A stretch of 64,000 nucleotides of DNA from Acholeplasmatales bacterium (GCA_017961685.1 JAGCWW010000082.1:1-64000), one strand, 5' to 3'. Numbered from the stretch's first letter, positions 16,216 to 26,865 are shown. Notes: generated by a model from the sequence alone, not told the origin. Numbers and translations: made by a program.

Positions 16216-17571
16216 TTATGCTAAACAATCGTCCATATCATTTAGTGTTTTACTATTTGTAACAATAATAACTCTATCCTTATCCTTTATTGTTGTTGAA
16301 CCCATAGGAAGAATATATTCATTGTTTCTAATAATACCCGCAATTAATATATTTTCTTTTAACTTTAAATCTTTAAGTGGAGTATTTAGTAATTTAGAGT
16401 TTTCACTTGCTTCAAATTCTAATACTTCAATTAAATCATTCATAATCTTATATAATTTCTTTATTTGACTACCTCTTGTGTTAGTTGTAGCTCTTATATA
16501 ACTTACTATTTGGTTTGCGGTGATTTCCTTAGGGTATACAATACTAGCCATTTCGACTGATTCCATTAATTCACCATAACTAATCTTATTAATCTTAGTT
16601 ACAATCTTTTTAACCTTTCTAGTGTTTGCATATAAGCTTATGATGATGTTTTCTTCATCATTACCAGTTAAGCAAACAATAGCATCACTTGAATCAATAC
16701 CTTCTTCGCTTAAGATCTTTTGATCTGTACCATCACCACAAACTATTTTTGCCTTTGGCAATTGTTCAGCAAGCTCTAAACAGCGTTTATGATCAGCTTC
16801 AATGATTTTTACATCGAAATTATTAAATAATAATTCTTCAGCTAAATATACTGCAATACCACTACCACCTATAATTAAAACGCTTCTAATTCTAGATTGT
16901 AATGTACCTAGTTTTTCAGTGAATCTTCTTGATTCACTTCTTTCACATGTAATATGTATCCTATCTTTTGCTTGTATTTTAAATTGTCCTTTAGGAATAA
17001 AGACATTTTCTCCTCTTTGTACAGCACATACTAAAACATTTAGTTGATTTCTTTTATTTAACTCATAAAGAGTTTGTCCTACTAAAGGACTATTTTCAGG
17101 TACAAAGAATTCAACTAAATCGACATTACCTTGTCCAAAGGATTCAATCTTAATCGCATTAGGGAAATTCATTATTCTAGCTATTTCTCTAGCACTTTCT
17201 AGTTCTGGATTAATAGTCATATTAATACCTAATGAACCTTTAAGCATATTTATTTGTTTAGAAAATTCAAAGTTTCTTATACGCGCAATTGTTGATTTTG
17301 CGCCTAATTTTTTTGCAAAGAAACAAGCAAGCATATTTGTTTCATCACTACGTGTTGCAGCAATTACAACATCAGCCTTGTTTACTCCTGCTTTTATTTG
17401 AATTTCATTAAGTAGGCCATTACCAACTAACCCCATACAGTCGAATTCATCAACTATTTCTTCTACAACATCAGTATTATCATCAACAACAATTATTTCA
17501 TGTCCTTCTAATGTCGCATGTTTAACGATAGTTTTTCCTACTTTTCCTGCGCCTAATAGAACAATACGCAT
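16216..17571 (-). CDS. trkA: Trk system potassium uptake protein TrkA (two RCK domains)
   Basis: This 451-aa protein contains two RCK units. The first starts MRIVLLGAGKVGKTIV with an NAD-binding GxGxxG, and the second is SVLIIGGSGIAVYLAEELL at about 226. Each is followed by a TrkA_C-type domain (IRATTNTRG and the C-terminal LKLKENILIAGIIRN). The cytosolic gate responds to nucleotide to control the TrkH channel, encoded next in the operon. Confidence 0.95.
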   Translation of the reverse strand: MRIVLLGAGKVGKTIVKHATLEGHEIIVVDDNTDVVEEIVDEFDCMGLVGNGLLNEIQIKAGVNKADVVIAATRSDETNMLACFFAKKLGAKSTIARIRNFEFSKQINMLKGSLGINMTINPELESAREIARIMNFPNAIKIESFGQGNVDLVEFFVPENSPLVGQTLYELNKRNQLNVLVCAVQRGENVFIPKGQFKIQAKDRIHITCERSESRRFTEKLGTLQSRIRSVLIIGGSGIAVYLAEELLFNNFDVKIIEADHKRCLELAEQLPKAKIVCGDGTDQKILSEEGIDSSDAIVCLTGNDEENIIISLYANTRKVKKIVTKINKISYGELMESVEMASIVYPKEITANQIVSYIRATTNTRGSQIKKLYKIMNDLIEVLEFEASENSKLLNTPLKDLKLKENILIAGIIRNNEYILPMGSTTIKDKDRVIIVTNSKTLNDMDDCLA

Positions 17572-17580
17572 AATTATCCC

Positions 17581-18762
17581 CTACTTTTTCTTATTTTCTA
17601 GAATACTTTTATATAAATTATTGATTGTTTCAGCATAATTTTGTTTAGAATAAACTTTTGCTGATTTATAAGCATTTTCTTTTAAATGGTTAAGTAATTC
17701 TTTATCATTAATTAGTTCAATAACTTTTTCCCTAAATTCTTCAGCTGTATTATAGAATAAGCCATTTTCTCTATCATAAATTAAACCATCTAAATTCTTA
17801 TCATATCTTACTACTACTGGTAAGTTACTTGATAATGCTTCAATATAAGTTAGCCCTTGAGTTTCAGTGATACTTGCATTAACAAAACAATCACCTATCA
17901 TATAATATAAACCTATATTTTGATAAGGTACCATACCAGCAAATATTACATAATCTTCTAGATTTAATTCTTTTACAAGCTTTACTAATGATTCTTTAGC
18001 AGGACCATCTCCAACAATGACAAATTTAGCATTAACATCTCTTGCAAAATCATTATATTCTTTTAGCATAAAATCAATTGATTTTTCAAAAGCAACTCTA
18101 CCAACAGATAATATTACAAATTCATCTTTTAAGCCTAAAGATTCCTTTAAAGTTTGTATTTCTTCTTCTGAATATCTTTTACGGTAGAATTTGTCTAAAT
18201 CAATACCTGTAGGTATGATATGTATTTTATTTTCTTTATACAAATCATATCTAATAAACATATCCATAACCTTTTGATGAGGAATAACTATTGCGCTAGC
18301 TTTCTTACAAATCCAACGCATCATACCTTCAACATAAGCTAGATATGGTTTTTTAAGTAATGGTTTACCAAACTTAATAACAAAATGCATATAATCTTCA
18401 TACATTGTATGCATAGTATAGACATAAGGTATTTTATATTTTTTAGCACATCTAATACCAAAACGTCCAATAGAGAATTCTGTATGAACGTGAATGATAT
18501 CAAAATGCATACTTTCGATTAACTTATAATACTTATTAGCGGCTGGAACTAATTGGAAGCCATCAAAGTTTTTAAGTGGGACATCAAATCCTTCTAAACG
18601 AAGGATATGAGTGTCAAAGGCATCTGTTTTAGCTCTATGATCAGTAGTAATGACATAAACATCATTACCAAGCATAGTTAAGCCTCTATATAAGTTCATA
18701 CAGCTTACGCTTACTCCGTTGACTTGAGGGACGTAGCTGTCTGTGAAGATTCCAATTCGCAT
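17581..18762 (-). CDS. GT4-family glycosyltransferase, likely diacylglycerol glucosyltransferase
   Basis: This 393-aa GT-B enzyme opens MRIGIFTDSYVPQVNGVSVS. It has HVHTEFSIGRFG, the sugar-nucleotide loop SVGRVAFEKSIDFML and the E-x7-E motif ETQGLTYIE. This pattern is closest to alpha-monoglucosyldiacylglycerol synthases and other processive lipid glucosyltransferases of low-GC Gram-positives. Its start overlaps the upstream flippase-like gene by 52 bp, so they probably act together on membrane glycolipids. A lipid acceptor is inferred, not proven. Confidence 0.85.
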   Translation of the reverse strand: MRIGIFTDSYVPQVNGVSVSCMNLYRGLTMLGNDVYVITTDHRAKTDAFDTHILRLEGFDVPLKNFDGFQLVPAANKYYKLIESMHFDIIHVHTEFSIGRFGIRCAKKYKIPYVYTMHTMYEDYMHFVIKFGKPLLKKPYLAYVEGMMRWICKKASAIVIPHQKVMDMFIRYDLYKENKIHIIPTGIDLDKFYRKRYSEEEIQTLKESLGLKDEFVILSVGRVAFEKSIDFMLKEYNDFARDVNAKFVIVGDGPAKESLVKLVKELNLEDYVIFAGMVPYQNIGLYYMIGDCFVNASITETQGLTYIEALSSNLPVVVRYDKNLDGLIYDRENGLFYNTAEEFREKVIELINDKELLNHLKENAYKSAKVYSKQNYAETINNLYKSILENKKK

Positions 18763-19796
18763 GTTTCTTCATCTTCCTTTCTTCTTTTAACGCATATAGC
18801 ACTTATACCGCCAAGTAGCATTACAAGGTAGTATGTTAAGAAACGCCAAATAAGCATAGCACTAGCAACTGTTGTGCTTGCCATAGCAAAGCTTGCGGCA
18901 AATACTTCTGTAAATGCCCATTCTGCACCGCCTGAAGCTCCAGGGGTTGGCATAAAGCTCATAATAACAAACGCAAATGCTGTCATCCACATAATAAACA
19001 TAATATCAGATGGCTTTACTTCAACATTTAACCCCTTAAAGATAAAGAATGGGGCGATGAAGTATACCGCTAGTGATATAGTTTTATGCATGATTGCTAG
19101 TAAAAGGGTTGGTATATGATTAAATAATTCTTTAAAGCCTTTTTGTGAATTATCAAAATAAGTACTTGTCTTTTCAATCATATCTTGTTTTTTCTTTCTC
19201 AAGAACTTAATTGAAAATATTAAACCTACCAATCCCATAAATACTTTTTTAACTCTTTTTGATAATGAAATAAATATCAAAAGCAAAAAGATAATTATAT
19301 TTATTGATAAACCTACTACTACCGCAACTTTAAATAGTGATGTAGAACCAGTTATTAGTTCATCAAAATATAAAATTATGGCAATAATACTAAATACACA
19401 TGATACAAACTGATGAATAATAAAATTCATCATTATAACAGATGTTGATTCATCTGTTTTAACATTAACCTTTGTATAGTAATATACTTGGAAAGGTTGG
19501 CCACCTGATGCAAATGGTGTTATACCATTATAAAACTGGGCACAGTTAGCAATATTAAATGAATCTATAAATCTTATTTTTTTCTTTAAAATTACAAGCT
19601 GCATCAAACTAAATGCAGTGAATAGAATGTATAGTAATATACATCCTAACGCAAGCATCATATATTTAAAATCACAAGATTTAATAGCCTTTATTATTTC
19701 ATCTACATCGTTATTGATTAATACAATAACAAGCATAATTACTAAAATAATAAATACGACTAATAAATTAAGCCAAATTCGATTCTTTTTCTTCAT
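18711..19796 (-). CDS. LPG_synthase_TM / UPF0104 membrane protein (flippase-like)
   Basis: This 361-aa protein has about eight membrane segments and the family hallmarks FYNGITPFASGGQPFQVYYY and MPTPGASGGAEWAF. It corresponds to the membrane half of MprF/AglD-type proteins, without the aminoacyl transferase domain. Such proteins are thought to flip or handle lipids. Overlap with the lipid glycosyltransferase gene suggests glycolipid translocation. It starts 2 bp after argS. Confidence 0.88.
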   Translation of the reverse strand: MKKKNRIWLNLLVVFIILVIMLVIVLINNDVDEIIKAIKSCDFKYMMLALGCILLYILFTAFSLMQLVILKKKIRFIDSFNIANCAQFYNGITPFASGGQPFQVYYYTKVNVKTDESTSVIMMNFIIHQFVSCVFSIIAIILYFDELITGSTSLFKVAVVVGLSINIIIFLLLIFISLSKRVKKVFMGLVGLIFSIKFLRKKKQDMIEKTSTYFDNSQKGFKELFNHIPTLLLAIMHKTISLAVYFIAPFFIFKGLNVEVKPSDIMFIMWMTAFAFVIMSFMPTPGASGGAEWAFTEVFAASFAMASTTVASAMLIWRFLTYYLVMLLGGISAICVKRRKEDEETCELESSQTATSLKSTE

Positions 19797-19798
19797 AA

Positions 19799-21499
19799 TT
19801 ACATTCTTTCAAGAGGGAAGATATCAATTAATCTTAATCCTTCTTCTAAGACAATTTTTATTGCGCTAAGTAATTTTAAATTAGTGTTTCTAATTACCTC
19901 ATTTTCGTTATTAATCTTTTCTAAGCCATAGAAAGTATTAAAATCACTTGCTAGATTTAATAAATACTTACATATTACGCTTGGAGCGTAATCTTCCATA
20001 GCTTTATTAATATTTAGACTAAATTCATCAATATCCTTAATTAAGGCATAATAATGAGGTTTTTCAAATAATGAATAATCAAATTCATTAGTTGCTTTAC
20101 AACTATTTAGAATTGATTTAATTCTTACATCTGTATATTGAAGATATGGTCCTGTTTGTCCTTCAAATTTTAACATTTGTTCTAGATTAAATTCATAATC
20201 TAAGCTTCTATGATTTTTTAAATCATTGAATATTACAGCACCTATACCTATTTTTTTACTTACTTCTTCTTTGTTTTCTAGATTAGGGTTCTTTTCATCA
20301 ATTTGTTTATAAGCCATTTTAATAGCTTCATTTAATACATCAATTAATGTGACTACTCTACCACTACGAGTACTCATCTTTTTGCCATCTTGAAGTACTA
20401 AACCAAAATTAACATGAATTATATCATCAGCATAATCATAACCCATTTTAGAAATTACACTTCTAAGTTGATTAAAGTGTAGTTTTTGTTCATTACCAAC
20501 TACATATAGTGCTTTTTTAAAGTTATATTCTTTCTTTCTATATTCTACAGCAGCTAAATCACGAGTCATATAAAGACTAGCACCATCTCTACGTTTAATT
20601 AATGCTGGTGGCATAGATTCTCCTAGATCAACAATCATAGCACCATCATCTTCAACTAATAATTTTTTATCCTCTAATTCTTTAACGATAGCATCCATCT
20701 TATCATTATAGAAGGCTTCACCGTTATATGAATCAAATTTAACGTTTAACATATCATATAATTTTAAAGCTTCATTAATTGATTCTTCTCTAAACCACTT
20801 CCAAAGCTTTAAATATTCTTCATTACCTAGTTCTAATTCTTTAAATACTTCTCTAGCTTCATCTTCTAATTCTGGATTAGTTTTAGCTTCATCATGAAAT
20901 CTTACATAAAGTTTAGCTAGTTCTGATAAAGAATTTTCTTTAACGGAATTATCATTACCCCATTTTTTATACGCTACAATTACTTTTCCAAATTGGCTTC
21001 CCCAATCTCCTAGATGGTTAATACCAAAAGTATTATATCCACCCTTTTCAAAGATTAGCTTTAAAGATGCGCCAATAATAGTTGAACGTAAGTGTCCAAT
21101 AGAAAATGGTTTAGCAATATTTGGAGATGAATAATCTAAAACAATTGTTTCGTTTTTCTTAACTCCGTTTCCATAATTAGATCCTTCTTTAATTATCTTA
21201 TCTAATATTTCTTTTGCAATTTCTTCTTTATTTATAACGATATTAATAAAACCACCCATTATTTGATAGCTTTTAACGATATCTAAATCTTTAATGACAT
21301 TAACAATTTCATTAACACAATCATTTAATGGTTTTCTTAATGCTTTAACAACCACAAATGATGGAATAGATATATCTCCTAATTCTTTTTTCTTAGGTTC
21401 TTCTACAACAATATTTAATTCTAAATTATAAGTGTTTAGAAAATATTTTTCTAAAAGTTCCTTTAATTCTAATTTAATGTTTTCTATCACTAAAACCAC
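19799..21499 (-). CDS. argS: Arginyl-tRNA synthetase
   Basis: This 566-aa class I synthetase has an N-terminal additional domain (1-110), the HIGH-like motif SPNIAKPFSIGHLRSTIIG, the KMSK-like GKKMSTRSG and a C-terminal DALR anticodon-binding domain ending LERM. It charges tRNA-Arg in the cytosol. The start appears to be GTG; a second GTG lies three codons on, and GGGAATGGAG upstream can serve either. It heads the six-gene run to the flavoprotein at 13353. Interestingly the window's only tRNA gene is also an arginine tRNA. Confidence 0.97.
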   Translation of the reverse strand: MVLVIENIKLELKELLEKYFLNTYNLELNIVVEEPKKKELGDISIPSFVVVKALRKPLNDCVNEIVNVIKDLDIVKSYQIMGGFINIVINKEEIAKEILDKIIKEGSNYGNGVKKNETIVLDYSSPNIAKPFSIGHLRSTIIGASLKLIFEKGGYNTFGINHLGDWGSQFGKVIVAYKKWGNDNSVKENSLSELAKLYVRFHDEAKTNPELEDEAREVFKELELGNEEYLKLWKWFREESINEALKLYDMLNVKFDSYNGEAFYNDKMDAIVKELEDKKLLVEDDGAMIVDLGESMPPALIKRRDGASLYMTRDLAAVEYRKKEYNFKKALYVVGNEQKLHFNQLRSVISKMGYDYADDIIHVNFGLVLQDGKKMSTRSGRVVTLIDVLNEAIKMAYKQIDEKNPNLENKEEVSKKIGIGAVIFNDLKNHRSLDYEFNLEQMLKFEGQTGPYLQYTDVRIKSILNSCKATNEFDYSLFEKPHYYALIKDIDEFSLNINKAMEDYAPSVICKYLLNLASDFNTFYGLEKINNENEVIRNTNLKLLSAIKIVLEEGLRLIDIFPLERM

Positions 21500-21548
21500 T
21501 CCATTCCCTTTTTATTATATAATAATAAAGTTTATTATACAAGGAAAA

Positions 21549-21569
21549 AGCGCTCTTATTTTGAGCGCT
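21549..21569. terminator. Terminator hairpin upstream of argS
   Basis: AGCGCTC and GAGCGCT form a 7-bp GC-rich stem with a 7-nt loop and T-rich sequence on both sides. It lies between argS and the diguanylate cyclase gene and backs up the hairpin at 21623-21648. Confidence 0.6.
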
Positions 21570-21622
21570 ATTTTAACAGAATAGTAAAAAAATGTCTAAA
21601 TTATGCGTTTTACTAATAAAAA

Positions 21623-21648
21623 AAGAGGCTAATCTCTTTTAGCCTCTT
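21623..21648 (-). terminator. Terminator overlapping the end of the GGDEF gene
   Basis: AAGAGGCT and AGCCTCTT form an 8-bp stem, with seven T after it on the minus strand. The stem includes the last codons of the gene. Confidence 0.85.
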
Positions 21649-22939
21649 CACCTTTAGCTGGTTTATGGTAAGTATTGTATAGAGCGTTTCTATAAGCTGT
21701 ACAATTTCTACCTTCATGCTTAGCATAATATAATTGTTGATCGGCATCTAGAATCCATTGACTTGATGCACGTTTAAATGATGTTTCATAATTTAAACCA
21801 ATTGAAACTGTTAACATAGTTTCTTTACTACCGTTAATTCCTTCATGGCTTATTTTTAGTTTTCCTATTTCTCTATGAATTTCTTTACATAATTGTAAAG
21901 CTTGTGCTTCATCTACGTTTTCAGCGATAACAACAAATTCTTCTCCACCATAACGGTAAACAGTGCCGTTAAATTGTTGTGCAGCTAAGCTTGCGGCTTG
22001 AGCAACTCTTTTTAAGCACTCATCACCTCTTAAATGACCGTAAAAGTCATTATATTTTTTAAAAAAGTCGATATCAAGCATTAAGAAAGCTACACCATCT
22101 TCTTCTAATGCTTTCCATTCAGTTTCTTTTAAATCAATATACATCTTCATTGCTCTACGGTTAGCAACTTGTGTTAATTCATCAGTTTCAGTCTTTTGTT
22201 TTAAAAGTTCATTAGCTTCAGTTAAGACAACTGACTTTAATTTACTACGCATTGATGATGCATAAGTGTACTGTGAAACTAATGCTCCAAATATAATGAA
22301 GATTAAACTGTTAAATACCCAACCTAAGCCATTTATTTCATCTAAGTCAGTTTCAATTGCAATTACTTCTGGATTAGATTTTACAATAATTGCTGGAATA
22401 ATTATAGATAAACACAATAGCGACATATAAACAAAGTTTTGCCTTCTTGTGTAGGCTGGTGCTACTGCTAAAAGTAAGATTATATAAATTAATGAAGAGT
22501 GTGTATTCATTAATCCACCATACCTTAAAGTTTTAGCAATTATAAATAAGCAACATCCAACAGTTACAGATGTATAATAAAATGTAATTATAGCTTTTTG
22601 GAAGCCTACATTTTGATCTTTATTTGCTAGTGCTACTGCTGTAACACATAAAGTTATACCACTTGTAATTAAAATTAGTATTTCAGCGATTAAACCCATT
22701 ACATGATATTCAGGAATCATTCTACCACTTGAGAAGAATCCACTAGCTAAATCACTAAAGAAATAATAGATTTGAGCTATGATAAATAAAATAGATATTA
22801 AAATTAATGTTTTAAATGTTGAAAAAACGAAAATTTTAGTAGCTGAATCCAATTGATATTTATTTAATTGTGTATCAGGTATTTTCACTCTAAATGAGTT
22901 GAATAAACTATCCCTTAAAATCTCTTTTATTTTTTTCAT
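21629..22939 (-). CDS. Membrane-bound diguanylate cyclase (GGDEF domain)
   Basis: This 436-aa protein has about six membrane segments between residues 36 and 230, then a GGDEF domain. The domain shows DELTQVANRRAM, LDIDFFKKYND and the signature RYGGEEF. All catalytic positions look intact, so it probably makes cyclic di-GMP from GTP. No RxxD inhibition site is present in the expected place before GGEEF. The membrane part has no named sensor domain. Cyclic di-GMP often governs type IV pili, and a pilus locus lies 3 kb away. A functional link is inference. Confidence 0.92.
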   Translation of the reverse strand: MKKIKEILRDSLFNSFRVKIPDTQLNKYQLDSATKIFVFSTFKTLILISILFIIAQIYYFFSDLASGFFSSGRMIPEYHVMGLIAEILILITSGITLCVTAVALANKDQNVGFQKAIITFYYTSVTVGCCLFIIAKTLRYGGLMNTHSSLIYIILLLAVAPAYTRRQNFVYMSLLCLSIIIPAIIVKSNPEVIAIETDLDEINGLGWVFNSLIFIIFGALVSQYTYASSMRSKLKSVVLTEANELLKQKTETDELTQVANRRAMKMYIDLKETEWKALEEDGVAFLMLDIDFFKKYNDFYGHLRGDECLKRVAQAASLAAQQFNGTVYRYGGEEFVVIAENVDEAQALQLCKEIHREIGKLKISHEGINGSKETMLTVSIGLNYETSFKRASSQWILDADQQLYYAKHEGRNCTAYRNALYNTYHKPAKGEEAKRD

Positions 22940-23060
22940 CTACTCAGCTCCTTCTAATGAAAAGGGTTTCATCAATTTTATTATACTATATTTTTAAATA
23001 TAAATAAACATAAAATTGGATAATTAAGAGATTTATTGAATATTTATGATAAAAAAATAA

Positions 23061-23074
23061 GCTGCACTTGCAGC
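23061..23074 (-). terminator. Terminator of typA
   Basis: GCTGC and GCAGC (with flanking pairs) form a short stem around ACTT, followed by TTATTTTTTT on the minus strand, right after the stop. Confidence 0.75.
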
Positions 23075-24898
23075 CTATTCTTCATTATCAAATTTATGCG
23101 CATCAAATTTCTTTCTTTCAACTGTATTTAAAATTCTTTTACGCATTCTTATATTTTTAGGTGTTACTTCTAGTAATTCATCACTATTAATATAATCTAG
23201 GGCATATTCTAGTGTAATTAATCTTGGACGTTTTAGGACAACTGTATTATCTTTTGTTGCACTACGTGTGTTTGTTTGTTGTTTAGCTTTAACAACATTT
23301 ACAGCTAAATCTAAGCCTTTATTAGCTTCACCAACAATCATACCTTCATATACATCTACGCCTGGTTCAACAAACATTATACCTCTATCTTCTAGTCCAC
23401 CTAGAGAATAAGCTGTAGTTTTGCCAGTTTCACTAGCAACAAGCACTCCTTCTTTTCTTTCACCTATTTGAATACCTTCCATTTTTCTATATTCATAGAA
23501 TGTATGGTTAATAATACCATAACCTCTAGTCATAGTTAGAAAGTCTGTCATAAAACCAATCATACCACGAGATGGTACTAAATAACGTAGTCTAACTTGA
23601 TTATGGAAGTTATTCATAGAATCCATTATACCTCCACGTGAGCCTAACGCTTCAATAACATTACCTACGGTATCTTCTGGAGTTTCTATTAATACTTCTT
23701 CAAATGGTTCATATTTTTCACCATCTATTTCTTTAACAATGATTTCTGGCTTAGAAACTTGCATCTCATAGCCTTCTCTTCGCATATTTTCAATTAATAT
23801 TGATAAGTGTAACTCTCCTCTACCTGAAACAATAAAAGCTTCTTCATTGCCAATTCTTTTAACCTTTAAACTAACATCTTTTTGCGTTTCACGGTATAAT
23901 CTATCTTCTATTTTTCTAACTGTTAAAAATTTACCCTCTTTACCAGCAAATGGGCTATTATTTACACCAAAAGTCATTTGTAGTGTTGGTTCATCAATGT
24001 GTAACATTGGTAGTGGATCACTAACCTCTAAATTACAAATTGTTTCACCAACCATAATATCAGGCAGTCCAGCGAAAGCTACAATATCACCATATTTAGC
24101 TTCTTCTATTTCAACTCTTTTTAAACCATAGAAACCAAATAATTTTTGAATTCTAAAGTCTTTTACAATTCCATCTGCTCTAGAGCATTTAACCATCTCA
24201 TTAACCTTAATATGGCCCTTTGTAATGCGTCCTATACCAATTCTACCTACATATTCATTATAATCAAGTAAAGCTACTTGAAGTTGAAGATGAGAATCAT
24301 CTTCTTTTGGAGATGGAATATATTCAATGATGGTATCAAATAGTGGATCCATTGTTTCTTTTTGTGTTGCGATATCTGGATCTAAGCTTGATGTTCCTTT
24401 TAAAGCACTCGCATAAACAATAGGGAAATCAAGTTGTGAATCATCAGCACCAAGTTCAATGAATAATTCTAATACTTCATCAACTACTTCTGAGATTCTT
24501 GCATTTGGTCTATCTACTTTATTTACGACTAATATTGGAGTAATTTTAGCTTCTAATGCTTTTTTAAGAACGAATCTAGTTTGAGGCATTGTTCCTTCAT
24601 AAGCATCAACTACTAATAATACACCATCAACCATATGCATAATGCGCTCTACTTCACCACCGAAATCGGCATGTCCTGGAGTATCTAGAATATTTATTCT
24701 ATAATCTTTATAATCAATACCTGTAGCTTTAGCTAAAATAGTAATTCCTCTTTCTCTTTCAATGTCATTTGAATCCATTGCACGTTCAGTAACTTCACTA
24801 TTATCTCTAAAAGCACCAGATTTTCTTAAAAGTTGATCTACTAATGTTGTTTTACCATGGTCAACATGGGCAATAATCGCGATATTTCTAACTTTCAT
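23075..24898 (-). CDS. typA: Ribosome-associated GTPase BipA/TypA
   Basis: This 607-aa translational GTPase has G1 AHVDHGKT (10-17), G3 [12 protein letters not shown] and G4 NKVD. EF-G-like domains III and V follow, then the BipA-specific C-terminal domain ending in the basic tail [17 protein letters not shown]. It binds the ribosome and affects assembly and stress or cold growth. The start has a GAAAGGAG site. The length is normal. Confidence 0.97.
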   Translation of the reverse strand: MKVRNIAIIAHVDHGKTTLVDQLLRKSGAFRDNSEVTERAMDSNDIERERGITILAKATGIDYKDYRINILDTPGHADFGGEVERIMHMVDGVLLVVDAYEGTMPQTRFVLKKALEAKITPILVVNKVDRPNARISEVVDEVLELFIELGADDSQLDFPIVYASALKGTSSLDPDIATQKETMDPLFDTIIEYIPSPKEDDSHLQLQVALLDYNEYVGRIGIGRITKGHIKVNEMVKCSRADGIVKDFRIQKLFGFYGLKRVEIEEAKYGDIVAFAGLPDIMVGETICNLEVSDPLPMLHIDEPTLQMTFGVNNSPFAGKEGKFLTVRKIEDRLYRETQKDVSLKVKRIGNEEAFIVSGRGELHLSILIENMRREGYEMQVSKPEIIVKEIDGEKYEPFEEVLIETPEDTVGNVIEALGSRGGIMDSMNNFHNQVRLRYLVPSRGMIGFMTDFLTMTRGYGIINHTFYEYRKMEGIQIGERKEGVLVASETGKTTAYSLGGLEDRGIMFVEPGVDVYEGMIVGEANKGLDLAVNVVKAKQQTNTRSATKDNTVVLKRPRLITLEYALDYINSDELLEVTPKNIRMRKRILNTVERKKFDAHKFDNEE

Positions 24899-24928
24899 AG
24901 GTTTTCTTTTCTCCTTTCTTAAAAAAAA

Positions 24929-24944
24929 TGATGCATCGCATCAT
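24929..24944 (-). terminator. Terminator at the end of the pilus operon
   Basis: ATGATGC and GCATCAT form a 7-bp stem around 3 bases, followed by eight T on the minus strand. It overlaps the stop of the 195-aa gene and separates it from typA. Confidence 0.85.
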
Positions 24945-25528
24945 TCATTTTTAAAACTGAATATGTGGTATTTAGCCACCATAGTTAAAGATAAGTTTTC
25001 ATAGTCTTCATGAGAGTAACAGTTAACTACTTCATCATTTTTAACTACCCATAAATCTTCTTTAGGCATTTTTTCAATGCTTTTTACGTTATTATTAAAC
25101 TTCTTTAATCTATCTCTTAAATATTCTTTTTGATTATCAGATAAATCATTAGAATCAATAATGATTAATTTTTCAATTCCAAGTTCTTTACCTAACTTAT
25201 TAATCTCACAAACATCCTTACAGAAATCAACACTCTTAGTGTTACCATACATATAATATGTATATTTATCTTTCTTTAGTTGTTTTTTAAGATTAGAGAA
25301 TGAATACATCTTAAGGATATGATCTTCTCCAACATCATAATATTTAGTTTCATTTTCTTGTTGTCCCTGTGATGTAGTTTCAGTATAAGTACCACGGAAT
25401 TTATCTCTTATCTTCGATTTTTTTGAAGGTATAAGAATAATTACCATGATAATTATAGCGACTAAAAATGCCGCAAATGTTAGATATGCAGGAAGGCCTA
25501 ATTTTACTTTTTCATATTTTTTAGCCAT
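24941..25528 (-). CDS. Membrane-anchored thioredoxin-like protein (hypothetical)
   Basis: This 195-aa protein has one N-terminal membrane segment (about 13-32), a Lys-rich linker and an outside domain. A beta strand YTYYMYGNTKSVDFC is followed by CKDVC and a helix, then KLIIIDSND. This order looks like a thioredoxin-fold bacteriocin-transport or redox protein, with the two cysteines (CxxxC) in a non-standard spacing. It ends a block of pilus genes about 120 bp after pilO. A role in disulfide formation in surface proteins is possible but unproven. Confidence 0.65.
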   Translation of the reverse strand: MAKKYEKVKLGLPAYLTFAAFLVAIIIMVIILIPSKKSKIRDKFRGTYTETTSQGQQENETKYYDVGEDHILKMYSFSNLKKQLKKDKYTYYMYGNTKSVDFCKDVCEINKLGKELGIEKLIIIDSNDLSDNQKEYLRDRLKKFNNNVKSIEKMPKEDLWVVKNDEVVNCYSHEDYENLSLTMVAKYHIFSFKNE

Positions 25529-25610
25529 AATTTTTCAATCCTTTCAAAATATCATTCCATAATATTTTATCATTAATATAAATATTAATCAATATTTTTT
25601 TAAAATTGAT

Positions 25611-25640
25611 AAGCCCTTTCATATAAAATATGAAGGGCTT
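25611..25640 (-). terminator. Hairpin terminator after pilO
   Basis: AAGCCCTTTCATAT pairs with ATATGAAGGGCTT (one bulge). The T tract beyond is weak, so partial read-through is likely. It lies 10 bp past the pilO stop. Confidence 0.6.
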
Positions 25641-25650
25641 TGTCATTTAG

Positions 25651-26322
25651 TTATTTTGTTTTTGTTAAATCTGTATCATTATAGAAAGTATACATAGTCA
25701 CAGTTGTAGTAGATCTCTTATTAACAAGTCTATCTTCTGCATAAGATAATTTTTCAATGTAATAGAAATTTTCATGAGAATAATCAGATAAGTAATTAAC
25801 AAATTTCAATGTTGAATCTATATCATCATTTTCACCATATAATGTTAATTGAATTTGAACTGCTTTTACAGTTGAAACAGAACAAGATATAGGCATTGTT
25901 GAAATTTCACTTATCTTACGAGTCGATATACCACTTTCTGTAAGACCTGATAAAGTAATGATACGGTCTAAATCTATTGAAGTAGCTTGTTGGTCAAAAC
26001 TTGCAGGAAGAGTCGCAATTAACTTACCAACATTTTCATAAGTAGCAATCTTCTTGTTAAGTTCAGCTTGATCTTTTTTAATTTTCTTTTCAACTTCTGC
26101 TAATTTATCATCGATTCTCTTTTGATCTTTGTTTTGTTTAAGTGTTGCAATAACTTTTAATGAAACAAATGCGATAGCTAGGAAGGCGATTACACCAATT
26201 AGTCCAAAGCGAGTTGTACTTTTTCCAAAAACATTTCTTTTTCTTCTATATTTTCCGCCTTTTTTGGCTTTGTCTTTTTCAGTGTTTTCTTCTTTAGTCT
26301 TATTTTTTAGTTGTAGTGCCAT
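25651..26322 (-). CDS. pilO: PilO-like type IV pilus inner-membrane assembly protein
   Basis: This 223-aa protein has a basic cytosolic start (KKGGKYRRKRN), one membrane helix (about 39-58), a coiled coil (DKLAEVEKKIKKDQAELNKK) and a ferredoxin-like outside domain ending in paired beta strands. The layout is that of PilO/GspM. It overlaps pilN by 23 bp. Sequence similarity to characterised PilO is weak, so the call rests on topology and gene order. Confidence 0.75.
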   Translation of the reverse strand: MALQLKNKTKEENTEKDKAKKGGKYRRKRNVFGKSTTRFGLIGVIAFLAIAFVSLKVIATLKQNKDQKRIDDKLAEVEKKIKKDQAELNKKIATYENVGKLIATLPASFDQQATSIDLDRIITLSGLTESGISTRKISEISTMPISCSVSTVKAVQIQLTLYGENDDIDSTLKFVNYLSDYSHENFYYIEKLSYAEDRLVNKRSTTTVTMYTFYNDTDLTKTK

Positions 26323-26854
26323 CTACTAACACCTCCCACTTTGTATTTGTGTTTGTATCTTCGTATTTGATACCACCCTTAGGAATCCAAGATAAGTCAA
26401 GTAATGCTGCTCTATAACGATAATCAACTTGTTCATATTGCTTGTCAAAAGTAAGTTGAAGAGTTATTTTATTACCCTTTGTGTCAACATCAACGCCATT
26501 AATAGTTACACCAGCAAGTTGCTTTGCATATATATCAGAAATATAAGTTGAATATAAACTTACTTCATCAACTGTTGTTTTTAACTCGCTGTAAGCAGTA
26601 TTGTAATCCTTTTCAAGTGGAGATGCATTTTCGATATTTTGGTTTTCAACATCTTTATCTAATTCTTGCATTAAAACTGTACGAGTTTTAAGTGTTTTAT
26701 CTGTTGAATTGTATTTATTTTGTTTTTGAACAAATTGTACGTAGAATAAGAAAGTGAAAATAAAGATAAAGATTGCTACAACTAGGAAGAAATCCATTAT
26801 TTTATCAAGTTTTTTACGTCTTTTAATGACGAAACTAATATATAAACCTCTCAT
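26300..26854 (-). CDS. pilN: PilN-like type IV pilus assembly protein
   Basis: This 184-aa protein has a short basic cytosolic N-terminus (VIKRRKKLDK), a membrane helix (about 20-41), a coiled-coil spacer and a small outside domain (ITLQLTFDKQYEQVDYRYRAALLDLSW). That is the PilN/GspL C-terminal pattern. It lies 11 bp after pilM and overlaps pilO, giving the usual M-N-O order. PilN tethers PilM to the membrane. Confidence 0.75.
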   Translation of the reverse strand: MRGLYISFVIKRRKKLDKIMDFFLVVAIFIFIFTFLFYVQFVQKQNKYNSTDKTLKTRTVLMQELDKDVENQNIENASPLEKDYNTAYSELKTTVDEVSLYSTYISDIYAKQLAGVTINGVDVDTKGNKITLQLTFDKQYEQVDYRYRAALLDLSWIPKGGIKYEDTNTNTKWEVLVDGTTTKK

Positions 26855-26865
26855 ATAATCATCTC